Source: Pseudomonadota bacterium | Lineage (GTDB): Bacteria; Pseudomonadota; Alphaproteobacteria; Micavibrionales; Micavibrionaceae | Length of the DNA: 64,000 nucleotides | Reading direction: 5' to 3' | Assembly: GCA_029558635.1 (NCBI GenBank) | Contig: JAKQEE010000052.1 | Span: 140,860-204,859 of the forward strand | Shown here: one piece after another, positions 16,754 through 25,654 of the stretch | Layout of the letters: every line of letters begins with the position of its first letter | Numbering within the stretch: the first letter of the stretch is position 1 | Notes under the pieces: generated by a model | Databases searched by the model: none | What the model was told of the DNA's origin: nothing | The model's input: only the letters and a program-made list of their open reading frames with translations | Program-made: the position numbers and the translations under genes

Positions 16754-17390
16754 AGGTCTGTCTAACAAGGTTATTTACTTCATTCTTCTCATGATCCTCC
16801 TGATCGGTGGTGGTGGGTACGTGGTTTATGAGTACTTGATCCCCAATCGCGAAAGCATTGAAAACGAGCTGCAATCGACACGCTCGGAAGTGAGCGCCAA
16901 ATATAACGAAGTCCAGAAAATGAAGGAAGAGTTCGTTCTGCTTCAGAGTCAGTTGCGTACGTTCAAGGAGCTGGAGGCTCGCGGCTTTTTTGACAATCAG
17001 GACCGTGCCGCTGCGGTTGATAATTTCACCAAGCTGGTTAACCGCGTCGGTATTTTGCTGGCTAAAGTCAACTTTGAATCCGGGGAAATTGTGAAAAACG
17101 ATCTGGCTGATCAGGCCAAACAGGTCGTGATCAAAAGTCACGGCAAGGTTGAGCTCCAAAGCCTTGACGATGTCGATGTTTATACTTTGATGAAATATAT
17201 GCAAGAGCGCTTTCCGGGGAGTGTTGATGTGACGAGTCTTAAACTCGAACGAACGGAGACGCTGAACGCAGCCGTGCTGCGTCAGATCGGAAGCGGAACG
17301 CCTCTGGCTTTGGTTAAAGGCAGTTTTGAGTTCGATTGGCGCACGATGACTTCACGCGATACGGTTGCTCCGGAAAGTGGAGGGAACTAG
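16746..17390 (+). CDS. PilO-like pilus assembly protein
   Basis: A 214-aa bitopic membrane protein: short cytoplasmic N-terminus, one membrane segment (about 9-31, rich in Ile/Leu/Gly), a coiled coil (about 40-85), then a periplasmic domain. This is the architecture of PilO/GspM, which dimerises with PilN and links the platform to PilP and the secretin. ATG 16746 is chosen because AGGAAGG lies 9 bases upstream and it couples to the preceding gene by overlap; an in-frame TTG upstream has no such signal. Sequence similarity is weak, so the name depends on gene order. Confidence 0.65.
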   Translation: MVRGLSNKVIYFILLMILLIGGGGYVVYEYLIPNRESIENELQSTRSEVSAKYNEVQKMKEEFVLLQSQLRTFKELEARGFFDNQDRAAAVDNFTKLVNRVGILLAKVNFESGEIVKNDLADQAKQVVIKSHGKVELQSLDDVDVYTLMKYMQERFPGSVDVTSLKLERTETLNAAVLRQIGSGTPLALVKGSFEFDWRTMTSRDTVAPESGGN

Positions 17391-17391
17391 A

Positions 17392-18015
17392 ATGTTGAAT
17401 GCACGTTTTCTTTCTTTATTTTCTGTTGCCGTGATTTTTTCAGGCGGGGTCTTTGCTCAAGACGCCGGCGGGCTTCCTCCTCAGGAAACCAACACTCCTA
17501 TATTCGGGACGACGGGTTCCGTCTCCGGTTTGTCGCAAGACGAGTTGCCGCCGGAAGTCAAAATCCTTCAAAGTATCGAGAGGGAAATCAAGGAGAAGTA
17601 TAAAAAGCAGCTTTATCTTCGTTCGCAGGTTCCGTCGGTGTTCTTTACACCTTCCCAGCATGCTTTGTTGCGTGAGGCGCGTATCGGATTCAATACACGT
17701 GTCCCGACGTTGCAGGAATTGAAGGATCAGGGTGATCCGAATGATCCCAATTACAGGCCGCCGCCTTCTCTTAGAGAGATTTCTCTTGGCGGTATTTTGT
17801 ATAGCTCTCAAAGTGACTGGGTTGTTTACCTCAATAACATCCGTATTACCCCGCAGGCCATTCCTTCCGAGCTGGTAGATATCAAGGTGTTCAAGGATTA
17901 TATTGAAGTGAGATGGTTTGACGCTCTTACAAACCAGATTTTCCCGATCCGGTTGAGACCAAACCAGAGATTTAATCTGGATGCCAAAGTTTTCCTTCCC
18001 GCGCGCGAGTCGTAA
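17392..18015 (+). CDS. periplasmic pilus protein, PilP-like by position
   Basis: A 207-aa exported protein: signal peptide of about 22 residues (MLNARFLSLFSVAVIFSGGVFA), an acidic/Pro-rich spacer, a helical region, and a beta-rich C-terminal domain (about 130-205). Conserved-looking elements in that domain include LREISLGGILY and IRLRPNQRFNLD. PilP/GspC-type proteins bridge the PilNO complex and the secretin with such a domain. It begins one base after the preceding stop, with GGAGGG before the ATG. A true PilP homology domain is not certain; it could be a lineage-specific replacement. Confidence 0.6.
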   Translation: MLNARFLSLFSVAVIFSGGVFAQDAGGLPPQETNTPIFGTTGSVSGLSQDELPPEVKILQSIEREIKEKYKKQLYLRSQVPSVFFTPSQHALLREARIGFNTRVPTLQELKDQGDPNDPNYRPPPSLREISLGGILYSSQSDWVVYLNNIRITPQAIPSELVDIKVFKDYIEVRWFDALTNQIFPIRLRPNQRFNLDAKVFLPARES

Positions 18016-18017
18016 CT

Positions 18018-18773
18018 GTGGCTGATATTTCAGAGGTTGCCGTTCACATTTCAAATCTGGTTGCCGGATATGGAGGCGGGCGGGTTTTGCATGAGATTTC
18101 CTTTGATGTTCGTTCCGGAGAGACTTACGGGTTGATCGGATTGAACGGCGCGGGGAAAACAACTCTGGTTAAAACCATTCTGGGGTTGAAAACGCCAATG
18201 GCTGGCGAGATCACTGTTTTTGGACGGTCCTCGCAAGGGGCTGATGTCCGCTACGATATTTCCTATCTGCCTGAAAGGTTTGATCCGCCCTGGTTTCTCA
18301 AAGGGGGCGAGTTCATCGACTTCACGGCCTCTTTGTATAAGCGCAAGGTTTCCCAAGACGATAAGGTTCGTTTTTGCGAGTCACTTGCCCTTGATCCGCA
18401 AGTGCTCGGCAATCGCGTTCAGACTTATTCAAAAGGAATGAGGCAGAAGCTGGGGCTGATTGCAACGGTTCTCACCGGATGCGAGGTTTTGATATTCGAT
18501 GAACCGATGAGCGGTCTCGATCCTTTAGCGCGGTCTTTGGTTAAATCCATGTTTTTATCCCTGAAAGAACAGGGAAAAACCGTGCTTTTGAGCAGCCATA
18601 TCCTGTCCGACATGGATGAGATTTGCGACCGGGTTTCGGTTATCCATGCCGGAAACCGTCTGTTTTCAGGGCGGCCTGCTCAAATGAAAGAGGATTTGGG
18701 CGAAGGTTCCCTCGAAAAAGCTTTCCTGAAAATTATCGCCAAAGAACCTTCGGTCCTAGGCAAAGTGGCCTAA
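18018..18773 (+). CDS. ABC transporter ATP-binding protein (PilH-like by context)
   Basis: A 251-aa nucleotide-binding subunit starting at GTG, two bases after the previous stop. Walker A GLNGAGKTT (41-49), the signature stretch YSKGMRQKLGL (about 136-146), Walker B VLIFDEPMSGLDP (about 156-168) and the switch His in LLSSHIL are all intact, so it should be active. It is of the ABC-2/Nod type that partners a permease lacking its own ATPase. The probable partner is the ABC-2 permease at 25655-26428, six genes later in the same locus. Myxococcus pilus loci contain a comparable ABC transporter (PilH/PilI) needed for pilus assembly; functional equivalence is inferred. Confidence 0.85.
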   Translation: MADISEVAVHISNLVAGYGGGRVLHEISFDVRSGETYGLIGLNGAGKTTLVKTILGLKTPMAGEITVFGRSSQGADVRYDISYLPERFDPPWFLKGGEFIDFTASLYKRKVSQDDKVRFCESLALDPQVLGNRVQTYSKGMRQKLGLIATVLTGCEVLIFDEPMSGLDPLARSLVKSMFLSLKEQGKTVLLSSHILSDMDEICDRVSVIHAGNRLFSGRPAQMKEDLGEGSLEKAFLKIIAKEPSVLGKVA

Positions 18774-18847
18774 ATGGTGTATGATTGCGTCGCTTGTGGC
18801 TTTTGCGGCTTCATGCGGCCCTCCTTTAATCCGATCGGGTGATTCAT

Positions 18848-20572
18848 ATGTCTGACCATAAAAATGACGACCAGCAAGATTTTGAAGCGATGTTCCAGTC
18901 TTCAGGACCGGAGCAGAGAGATGTTGATGAGGTTGTCGAAGTGATCGATGTGGCGGAGGAAAATCCGTCTCCGGATGTTGATGATGTATCAGAGGATTAC
19001 ACTTCTTCCTCTTCTTCGAGTGGAGGGTTTACCGATATTGATGATGGTATCGAAGATGATGATGAAGGGATTTTTGCAGCGTCACCGTCGGCAAGAAAGT
19101 CCGAGAAGAAATCTTCTTTCGGTATGTTGCTGTTTTCTGCTGCGGCGCTCGCTATTGTGGGAGCTGGAGGGTATGTCTATTTAAAAGATCCTGAGATGTT
19201 GAGCCGCATCAAAAGCAATTTTAGCGGTGGCGGTGCTGAGAATGCGGTGGCGATTCCCAGTTTCGAGTTGACCGAGCCGCCCGCTCCGGAAGCAACACTT
19301 ACGAATTCAGCGGAAGCGCCTCAAGAGAGCGCCCCCGAAGACTCCGCTGCGTCTGCGATTGATGGCGATATGCCGCCCCAGCCGGAAATTTTATCTCCGG
19401 ATACAGCTGCGCCGGAGACAAGTGTTGCCAAAGCTGTTGCGCCTCAGGAAACTCAAGTCCCTCCCCAGATTTCAGAGCCGCCGCCGGTTGCTGATTCCGC
19501 GGTGCCTCCAACGATTGTTGATGCTTCTGCTCCTTCTCCAGTTTCTGCCTCGGCTTCGGTTCCGGAAGGGGCCGCCCCTGTTGCGCATGAAGATGGTCCT
19601 CCACAAGGTGCCGAAGCGCTAGAGGGAGAGGTCAAATTTATCAAACCGGTGGAGGAAAAAGATTCTACGCTTAAGCTTGTGGATGATGTTTCTTCGAAGG
19701 CCCCTGAAGATAAGTCTTTGGTCTCTGCGGAGGAGCCTGAGGTACAAGGGCAGGAAGATAATACTACGCTTCAAGGGGATGTCACGGATGGCGTCAAAGA
19801 GGCCGAGAGCGTTTATTTCGATTCTCCTTCGGGAAAAATCCTTTCCAATCTGCCCGCACCGTCCATAGATGTTAAAAGAGGGCAGGGCGAGAGTCTGATT
19901 ATTGTCAATCCTCCTTCTTCCAATAAAACCAGCCACAAAAAATCGTCTTCCAAATCAGCAACCACGTCATCGAAAATGGTCGCTATAGAAACGACGACAC
20001 TCGATAGCCGTGTGGTAGCTGCGGGGCGTGCTTTGAAGCTTGGCCGGCATGAGGCCGCTCAGGAAATGTATGACGAGTTGTATAAACTGAATCCCCGCGA
20101 TGCGCGCATCCTGATGGGAAGGGCAGTTTTGTTCCAGAAGCTCGGAGAGCCGGGCCGTGCAATTTCCACCTATGAAGAACTGCTCGCCGTAGATCCGTCC
20201 AATACCGAAGCGATTGTCAATCTGGCAGGACTCATCCGCAAGGACCATCCTGCCGTGGCGCTGTCGAAGCTTCTCGATCTCAGAGAGAAATATCCTGACA
20301 ATGCTGCTGTTGCTGCCCAGTTGGGGGTTGCCTATGCTGATTCCGGCAACCTTCAGGATGCTTACAAGTATCTATCCTTGGCATCCTCCATTGAGCCAGA
20401 TAATGCCCAGCACTATTTCAACATGGCCATTATCGCCGAACGTGCGCGCGATATTCCCAAAGCTGTTTCCATGTATGAGAAATCTTTGGAGGTCGATGCG
20501 GTTCACGGGTCGGGACGCTCCATTCCGCGTGACCAGATTTATGATCGTTTGACCCGCCTTAGAGGGCAATAG
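18848..20572 (+). CDS. membrane-anchored TPR protein of the pilus locus
   Basis: A 574-aa protein in four parts: an acidic, Ser-rich cytoplasmic N-terminus (1-90); one membrane segment (about 93-115); a long Pro/Ala/Glu low-complexity stretch (about 130-370); and four to five TPR repeats (about 380-560, for example NPRDARILMGRAVLFQKLGE). ATG 18848 follows GGTGA at suitable spacing. TPR proteins such as PilF/PilW or Tgl help the secretin assemble; this one is anchored in the inner membrane with the TPRs in the periplasm, so the parallel is loose. The linker could span much of the periplasm. Confidence 0.75.
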   Translation: MSDHKNDDQQDFEAMFQSSGPEQRDVDEVVEVIDVAEENPSPDVDDVSEDYTSSSSSSGGFTDIDDGIEDDDEGIFAASPSARKSEKKSSFGMLLFSAAALAIVGAGGYVYLKDPEMLSRIKSNFSGGGAENAVAIPSFELTEPPAPEATLTNSAEAPQESAPEDSAASAIDGDMPPQPEILSPDTAAPETSVAKAVAPQETQVPPQISEPPPVADSAVPPTIVDASAPSPVSASASVPEGAAPVAHEDGPPQGAEALEGEVKFIKPVEEKDSTLKLVDDVSSKAPEDKSLVSAEEPEVQGQEDNTTLQGDVTDGVKEAESVYFDSPSGKILSNLPAPSIDVKRGQGESLIIVNPPSSNKTSHKKSSSKSATTSSKMVAIETTTLDSRVVAAGRALKLGRHEAAQEMYDELYKLNPRDARILMGRAVLFQKLGEPGRAISTYEELLAVDPSNTEAIVNLAGLIRKDHPAVALSKLLDLREKYPDNAAVAAQLGVAYADSGNLQDAYKYLSLASSIEPDNAQHYFNMAIIAERARDIPKAVSMYEKSLEVDAVHGSGRSIPRDQIYDRLTRLRGQ

Positions 20573-20593
20573 AAACCCGTAACGAGCTTTGGC

Positions 20594-21100
20594 ATGGTTT
20601 CGATTTATTTATCCTCCGATCCTGTTCTGTTCGGAATTGTTACGTTTTCCTTTTTTTTGTTGGGGCTGTGTCTGGGGAGTTTTTCGAGTGCGGTCGGTTA
20701 TCGCGCTTGTCATGGGGAAAGCTGGATTTTCGGCGACAAGAAAACCGAGGCCGCACGGTCCAAATGTCCACAGTGCGGGCATCAATTAGGGTTCTTTGAT
20801 CTGATCCCGCTTTTGTCGTGGATTTTTCTGGGCGGGACGTGCCGCTATTGCAAAGCCAAGGTCGGCGTTCTTTATCCGTTTCTAGAGCTGGTTTCTGGAT
20901 GTGTTATGGGGGGGTACTTTTTCTTCCTGTCCGGTGAGGCTCATCCATTGGTTAACAGTTTCTTATTTGCGGTATTTCTGCCGTTTGTTGTGGCGTCTGT
21001 TGTCGCTGTGGTGAAATGCCGTGGTAGATACCCTGTCTCTCTCGGGATTATGGGTTTATTATCTGCTGCGGGAATGGTAGGTTTATCGGCAGTCTTTTGA
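20594..21100 (+). CDS. prepilin peptidase N-terminal (DiS_P_DiS) domain only, protease domain absent
   Basis: A 168-aa membrane protein with about four hydrophobic segments. It carries the A24 N-terminal domain of PilD/GspO: a LGLCLGSFSS segment, then CPQCGH...CRYC (two CxxC pairs, about 56-86) framing FFDLIPLLSW, and the YPFLELVSG element. In full PilD (about 270-290 aa) an aspartyl protease domain with two catalytic Asp residues follows; here the reading frame ends after two more segments with no such motif. The conserved domain is associated with prepilin N-methylation. Cleavage would need another peptidase elsewhere. No frameshifted remainder is visible downstream. Confidence 0.8.
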   Translation: MVSIYLSSDPVLFGIVTFSFFLLGLCLGSFSSAVGYRACHGESWIFGDKKTEAARSKCPQCGHQLGFFDLIPLLSWIFLGGTCRYCKAKVGVLYPFLELVSGCVMGGYFFFLSGEAHPLVNSFLFAVFLPFVVASVVAVVKCRGRYPVSLGIMGLLSAAGMVGLSAVF

Positions 21101-21116
21101 AAAATTTACCTTCCGT

Positions 21117-21142
21117 TTGCAATTTATCGGTAAAACTATAAT
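21117..21142 (+). promoter_or_regulatory. possible promoter for pilT
   Basis: A perfect TATAAT lies at 21137-21142, 30 bases before the pilT ATG. TTGCAA at 21117-21122 is a -35 candidate, but the 14-base spacer is short. Imperfect inverted sequence TTTACC / GGTAAA flanks it upstream. The 71-base gap is one of the larger ones in the locus, consistent with an internal promoter. Confidence 0.3.
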
Positions 21143-21171
21143 TCGGGTCTATACGCCTTTGGAGGAACAAA

Positions 21172-22332
21172 ATGGACATTACGCAACTTCTCGCTTTTGT
21201 GATGCAAAACAACGCATCCGATTTGCATTTGAGCGCTACCAACCCTCCGATCGTTCGTGTGTTCGGGACCCTGAAGCGCCTTAAGTCCGAGGCTCTGAGT
21301 AACGAGGATATCCGCGGCATGCTGTATTCGATCATGAATGACGAACAGCGCGCCGATTATGAACGCGATATGGAACTCGACTTTGCTATTTCCTTCGGCG
21401 AGAAAGCACGTTTCCGTGTGAATGCTTTCACCAACCGGAACGGGGCTGCGGCTGTGTTCCGTACCATTCCGTCTGTCGTGCCGACAATGGAAGAGCTCGA
21501 TTTGCCGCCGATCATGCGCCGCTTTGCTGAACTTGAAAAAGGGATTGTTCTGGTGACCGGCCCGACGGGTTCGGGTAAATCGACGACGCTGGCGTCGATG
21601 ATTAACCACATCAACGAGACGATGCCCAAGCATATTCTGACCGTTGAAGACCCTGTCGAATTTTTCCACAACTCGAAAAAGGCTTTGGTCAATCACCGCG
21701 AGCTGGGAACGGATACCAAGAGTTTCTCCCGCGCTTTGAAAAGCGCCCTGCGGGAAGACCCCGATGTTATTCTGGTGGGGGAGATGCGTGACCATGAAAC
21801 GATTTCTCTGGCTTTGACGGCTGCTGAAACGGGGCACTTGGTCTTCGGGACCTTGCACTCGAACTCGGCCGCCAAAACCATCGACCGTATTATCGATGTG
21901 TTCCCGACAGGCGACAAAGAGATGATCCGTGCGATGCTTTCGAGCTCTTTGCAGGGCGTTATCGCTCAGACACTGTTGAAACGCAAAGGCGGTCAGGGCC
22001 GTGTGGCCGCGTTCGAGGTTCTGGTCGGAACCAACGCCGTACGTAACCTGATCCGTGAAAACCAGATTCCGCAAATGTATTCGATGATCCAGACCGGATC
22101 GCGCTATGGCATGATCACCATGGAAGATGCGATCAAGGGACTGCTCGAGCAGGGGGTGGTCGATGAGGATGAAGCCAGAGCCGCTTTGATGAAAGCAACC
22201 GACGAAGAAGGTGGCGACCGCGATGCCGGTATGTCCAAAGCAGCGTCGGGTCAGCGTAAGGGGGCTTCCCATGCCGTTGGCGGTATGGACGATGCGTCCG
22301 ACGGGGATAGCGATGAGGGGTATTCGTTTTGA
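21172..22332 (+). CDS. pilT: type IV pilus retraction ATPase PilT
   Basis: A 386-aa hexameric ATPase that depolymerises the pilus for twitching motility. GGAGG lies 7 bases before the ATG. Recognisable features are the N-terminal block DITQLLAFVMQNNASDLHLS, Walker A GPTGSGKSTT (about 130-139), the Asp box ILTVEDPVEF, Walker B region DPDVILVGEMRD and the His box ETGHLVFGTLHS. It is longer than typical PilT (about 345 aa) because of an acidic, Gly/Ser-rich tail after residue 345. It overlaps the next gene, a second PilT-type ATPase, by four bases. Confidence 0.95.
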   Translation: MDITQLLAFVMQNNASDLHLSATNPPIVRVFGTLKRLKSEALSNEDIRGMLYSIMNDEQRADYERDMELDFAISFGEKARFRVNAFTNRNGAAAVFRTIPSVVPTMEELDLPPIMRRFAELEKGIVLVTGPTGSGKSTTLASMINHINETMPKHILTVEDPVEFFHNSKKALVNHRELGTDTKSFSRALKSALREDPDVILVGEMRDHETISLALTAAETGHLVFGTLHSNSAAKTIDRIIDVFPTGDKEMIRAMLSSSLQGVIAQTLLKRKGGQGRVAAFEVLVGTNAVRNLIRENQIPQMYSMIQTGSRYGMITMEDAIKGLLEQGVVDEDEARAALMKATDEEGGDRDAGMSKAASGQRKGASHAVGGMDDASDGDSDEGYSF

Positions 22333-23456
22333 GTGAACCGGTCATCTATAATTATCTTGTGCAGATGGAGCGCCGTAACGCGACGGATCTGTACCTGACG
22401 GTTGGTGTTCCCCCGACAATGCGTGTTGACGACAAGCTGCTCTCCATTACTCCGGAAAATCTGGATTTGGGGGCGCTTAACGATATTCTGGCTACTATTT
22501 TGACGACGCGGCAACGACGCGACTTCGAAGGCAAGCTGGAACTTAACACCGCTATTGATATGGGCCGACATGGCCGCTTCCGTGTCAATATTCTCCAGCA
22601 ACGCCAGCATCCTGCTTTGGTGATTCGCCGGATTATTTCGAGAATTCCGACTTTTGAAGAATTAAGACTACCTCCGCTTATGCGGCAGTTATCAATGCTC
22701 AAAAGGGGGTTGATCCTGTTGACAGGGATGACCGGTTCGGGGAAATCCACGACTCTGGCGTCAATGGTCGATCACCGGAACACGCATTCGCAGGGGCATA
22801 TCATTACCATTGAGGACCCGATTGAATATTATCACGAGCATAAAAGCTGTGTGGTTACGCAGAGGGAAATCGGTGTCGATACAGAGAGTTATTCGGTCGC
22901 ATTAAAAAATGCGTTGAGGCAGCGCCCCGATGTAATTCTGGTGGGCGAGATTCGAGATCGCGAAGTGATGGAGCAGGCCTTGACGGCTGCCGAAACGGGG
23001 CATCTGTGTCTTGCGACAATTCACACGAACAACTCTTATCAAGCCATTGATCGGATAGTGAATTTGTTCAATGAAGATATGCATCAACAGATCCGTTTGA
23101 ACCTTTCGACCAATTTGAAATCCATTATTTCCCAGCGTCTGATTCCCACAGTGAACGGGGGAATGACAGTGGCGCTTGAGCTTATGCTTAATCAGGGTTT
23201 GGTACGGGAGCTTATCCTCGAAGGCAAGATTTCAAAAATTCGCGAGGTCATGGAAGCCAACCAGAGCATGGGTATGTGCACGTTCGACCAGTCTTTGTTG
23301 GCATTGTTTCAGGCGGGGTTGATTTCCGAAGATACTGCGTTGGCCCAAAGTGACATGCCCGGCGATATGAAAATAAAGCTTCAGCAGGCCCGCATTGGTG
23401 CGGTGAACAGCGGTCTCTCCGAGATGGATACATCTCTTCTGACAATTTCCGAATAG
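22329..23456 (+). CDS. pilU: PilT/PilU-type pilus retraction ATPase (second paralogue)
   Basis: A 375-aa PilT-family ATPase starting at TTG (TTGA overlap with the pilT stop), with AGGGG 8 bases upstream; the next ATG would remove the first 12 residues. Walker A is GMTGSGKSTT (about 133-142). The Asp box HIITIEDPIEYY, Walker B DVILVGEIRD and His box ETGHLCLATIHTN are intact. Paired with pilT it fits PilU, an accessory retraction motor, and the GMTGSGKS variant is typical of PilU-like members. It ends with the pilT operon segment; a stem-loop follows at 23480-23499. Confidence 0.88.
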   Translation: MSEPVIYNYLVQMERRNATDLYLTVGVPPTMRVDDKLLSITPENLDLGALNDILATILTTRQRRDFEGKLELNTAIDMGRHGRFRVNILQQRQHPALVIRRIISRIPTFEELRLPPLMRQLSMLKRGLILLTGMTGSGKSTTLASMVDHRNTHSQGHIITIEDPIEYYHEHKSCVVTQREIGVDTESYSVALKNALRQRPDVILVGEIRDREVMEQALTAAETGHLCLATIHTNNSYQAIDRIVNLFNEDMHQQIRLNLSTNLKSIISQRLIPTVNGGMTVALELMLNQGLVRELILEGKISKIREVMEANQSMGMCTFDQSLLALFQAGLISEDTALAQSDMPGDMKIKLQQARIGAVNSGLSEMDTSLLTISE

Positions 23457-23479
23457 AAGCTATAGTAATTGCGTGAAAA

Positions 23480-23499
23480 ATGGGGTAGAATCACCCCAT
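23480..23499 (+). other. stem-loop between pilU and the secretin gene
   Basis: ATGGGGT AGAATC ACCCCAT forms a perfect 7-bp stem with a 6-base loop in the 101-base gap before the secretin gene. No T-run follows, so it is more likely an mRNA processing or stabilising element than a terminator. A GTCGCG direct repeat lies just after it. Confidence 0.4.
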
Positions 23500-23557
23500 C
23501 TGTCGCGAGTATTTTGTCGCGGTCCTTCCTTAAACCTTTTTCTAGCAGAGTTTTACT

Positions 23558-25639
23558 ATGGCAATGAAACCTTCCTGTCTCAAGACTACGGTGACAAGTC
23601 TTGTTGCGTTGTCAGTCTTCTTTCCGGTCGCGGGTTGTGATTTGGCAAATAATCACTTGAAGATTGACCGTTCGACCAATAGCGAAGTTCAGGATTACAG
23701 GGACGCTCTCGCACCGCGTGAGGCAGATTACGGCGCCCAGTCTGTTGCTGGCGATATTCCTGAATTGCAGCCATATGTTTCCGAGGATGTCGAGAATATG
23801 CCCGCCATGCCGTTGGTCTCTATCTCGATCAACCAGAGTATTCCTCTCCGTGAAGCTTTGTTCGAGTTGGCCAAGCAGGCCGATTACGATATCGAGCTTG
23901 ATCCCCGCATTCAGGGTTCTGTCATTTTTACCGCACGGAACAAGCCGCTTGATGTCGTGATCGATCGTATCTGTGAAATTTCCGGACTTCGGTACAAGTT
24001 TGACGGATCGACCCTTCGTGTCGAACTGGATACGCCTTATTCCAAAAATTATAAAATCGATTATCTGAGTTTTGTGCGTAAGAATTCCAGTTCGATGAAG
24101 ACCGATGTTTCGGTGGCCAGCAGTAGTGGTAGTGGCGGTGGAGCAAGCGGTGGTGTCGGTGGCGGATCAAGCTTTACCGTAACCACAGATTCTGACGCGG
24201 ATTTCTGGGCGGAGCTTGATACCAATCTCAAGCAAATCCTGACAGCGAATGCAACGGGCAGCTATTTGAAAACGGCTCAAGATCCCCAAGTTACGTTGAC
24301 TGCTGTTACTCCGGCCCAGCCTCCGGTTCCGCCGGTTGATGCGGCTGCTCTTCAAGAGGGTGCAGCGGCATCGTCCGTTTCTCCTCAAGCAGGCTCTGAA
24401 TATTATGTGTCTTCTCCGGTTTCCATTCCGGCAGATTCCAATGCGCCAGCGGCGGTTCCGGCAGCGCCACCTGCCAGTGAGCCGGCTTTAAGTGTCGATA
24501 CCAGTTCGACTCCGGCTCCGGCTGCCGAGCAGACCCCGGTTACGAGTTCTGCCACGCCAAGTGCGGTCAGTTTGAATGAAGAAGCGTCCGCTGCACCAGT
24601 CGCGCCGCCGCCTACGCTCAAGATTGAATCTTTGCCGACTGCTGCCGCAGGGGCAAGTACCGGACAAAACGATGTCGCTTTCACTCCGACTTATTCGCTT
24701 AACAAGCAGGCTGGGATCATCTCTGTATATGCCAACGAGCGTCTGCATAAGAAGGTTCAGGAATATCTTACTGAACTGAAGCGTTCTACGACGTCGCAGG
24801 TTCTGATTGAGGCGAAAGTCCTTGAAGTTTCCCTTTCCGATGAGTTTGCGACGGGGATTGACTGGAGCCTTCTTGATCGTGTCGGGGATTTTGATATTCG
24901 CACGTCTTTCCCGCCTTCGGCACTTACGCCAGCAACGACGAATGTTTTTGCTGCGGGATTCCTTGGTGATGATATTCAGGGTTTTGTCAGTGCTCTTTCC
25001 CGTTTTGGTACAGTTCATGCGTTGGCCAGCCCGCGTTTGACCGTGTTGAACAACCAGTCTGCCGTTTTGAACGTTGCGAAAAATCAGGTCTATTTTAAAC
25101 TCGATGTTCAGGCCGATACGACAAGTGACGGTACAAACGCCACAACCAGTGTGACGGTCGATTCCGAAATCAAAACAGTACCTGAAGGTGTGTTGATCAA
25201 TGTCATACCTTCCATTGATTTGGATAAACATGCAATCGCGATGCAGCTTCGTCCGACGGTCACCAAGATTTCGGATTATGTTGCCGATCCCGGGGTTGCT
25301 TATGTGGCCCAGCAAAACAACATCAATGTTGAGTCGCTTATTCCGGTCGTCAATGTTCAGGAAGTTGATTCCGTTCTGAATATCAAATCAGGGGAAATGA
25401 TGGTGATGGGAGGCTTGTTGCAGGACACTACTGCTTCGACTCAGGAGGGGGTTCCTGTTGCCAGTGAAATTCCTGTCTTCGGCGGGCTGTTCCGGAATCA
25501 GAATGACAATATCCAGAAGAAAGAATTGGTTGTATTTCTGAAAGCCACCATTCTGGGTGATCCTGCTGATAGCATTCACCAGACGGACCGTGAGCTTTAT
25601 CGTATTTTCTCTCAGGATCGGCGCCCTGAAAAACTCTAG
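23558..25639 (+). CDS. pilQ: type IV pilus secretin, PilQ/MshL/GspD family lipoprotein
   Basis: A 693-aa outer-membrane channel subunit. It has a lipoprotein signal peptide with lipobox VAGC (Cys27). A short secretin N-domain (about 85-155, SINQSIPLREALFELAKQ) and an STN/BON-like region follow. A Gly/Ser patch (about 188-205) and a Pro/Ala-rich insert (about 245-375) precede the secretin core (about 378-680). The core shows SQVLIEAKVLEVSL, ASPRLTVLNNQSA and the GGLLQDT region before the C-terminus. MshL/BfpB-type secretins are lipoproteins, whereas classical PilQ is not, so the locus has mixed character. The low-complexity insert is unusual for the family. Confidence 0.9.
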   Translation: MAMKPSCLKTTVTSLVALSVFFPVAGCDLANNHLKIDRSTNSEVQDYRDALAPREADYGAQSVAGDIPELQPYVSEDVENMPAMPLVSISINQSIPLREALFELAKQADYDIELDPRIQGSVIFTARNKPLDVVIDRICEISGLRYKFDGSTLRVELDTPYSKNYKIDYLSFVRKNSSSMKTDVSVASSSGSGGGASGGVGGGSSFTVTTDSDADFWAELDTNLKQILTANATGSYLKTAQDPQVTLTAVTPAQPPVPPVDAAALQEGAAASSVSPQAGSEYYVSSPVSIPADSNAPAAVPAAPPASEPALSVDTSSTPAPAAEQTPVTSSATPSAVSLNEEASAAPVAPPPTLKIESLPTAAAGASTGQNDVAFTPTYSLNKQAGIISVYANERLHKKVQEYLTELKRSTTSQVLIEAKVLEVSLSDEFATGIDWSLLDRVGDFDIRTSFPPSALTPATTNVFAAGFLGDDIQGFVSALSRFGTVHALASPRLTVLNNQSAVLNVAKNQVYFKLDVQADTTSDGTNATTSVTVDSEIKTVPEGVLINVIPSIDLDKHAIAMQLRPTVTKISDYVADPGVAYVAQQNNINVESLIPVVNVQEVDSVLNIKSGEMMVMGGLLQDTTASTQEGVPVASEIPVFGGLFRNQNDNIQKKELVVFLKATILGDPADSIHQTDRELYRIFSQDRRPEKL

Positions 25640-25654
25640 GACATGAGGAGTATC

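Noticed and set aside
18839..18847. GTG start for the TPR gene three codons upstream of the chosen ATG
   Set aside because: GGTGA at this place is better explained as the ribosome site of ATG 18848.
21136..22272. Long minus-strand frame opposite pilT (378 codons)
   Set aside because: Antisense shadow of a gene with intact Walker motifs; codon-position bias favours the plus strand.
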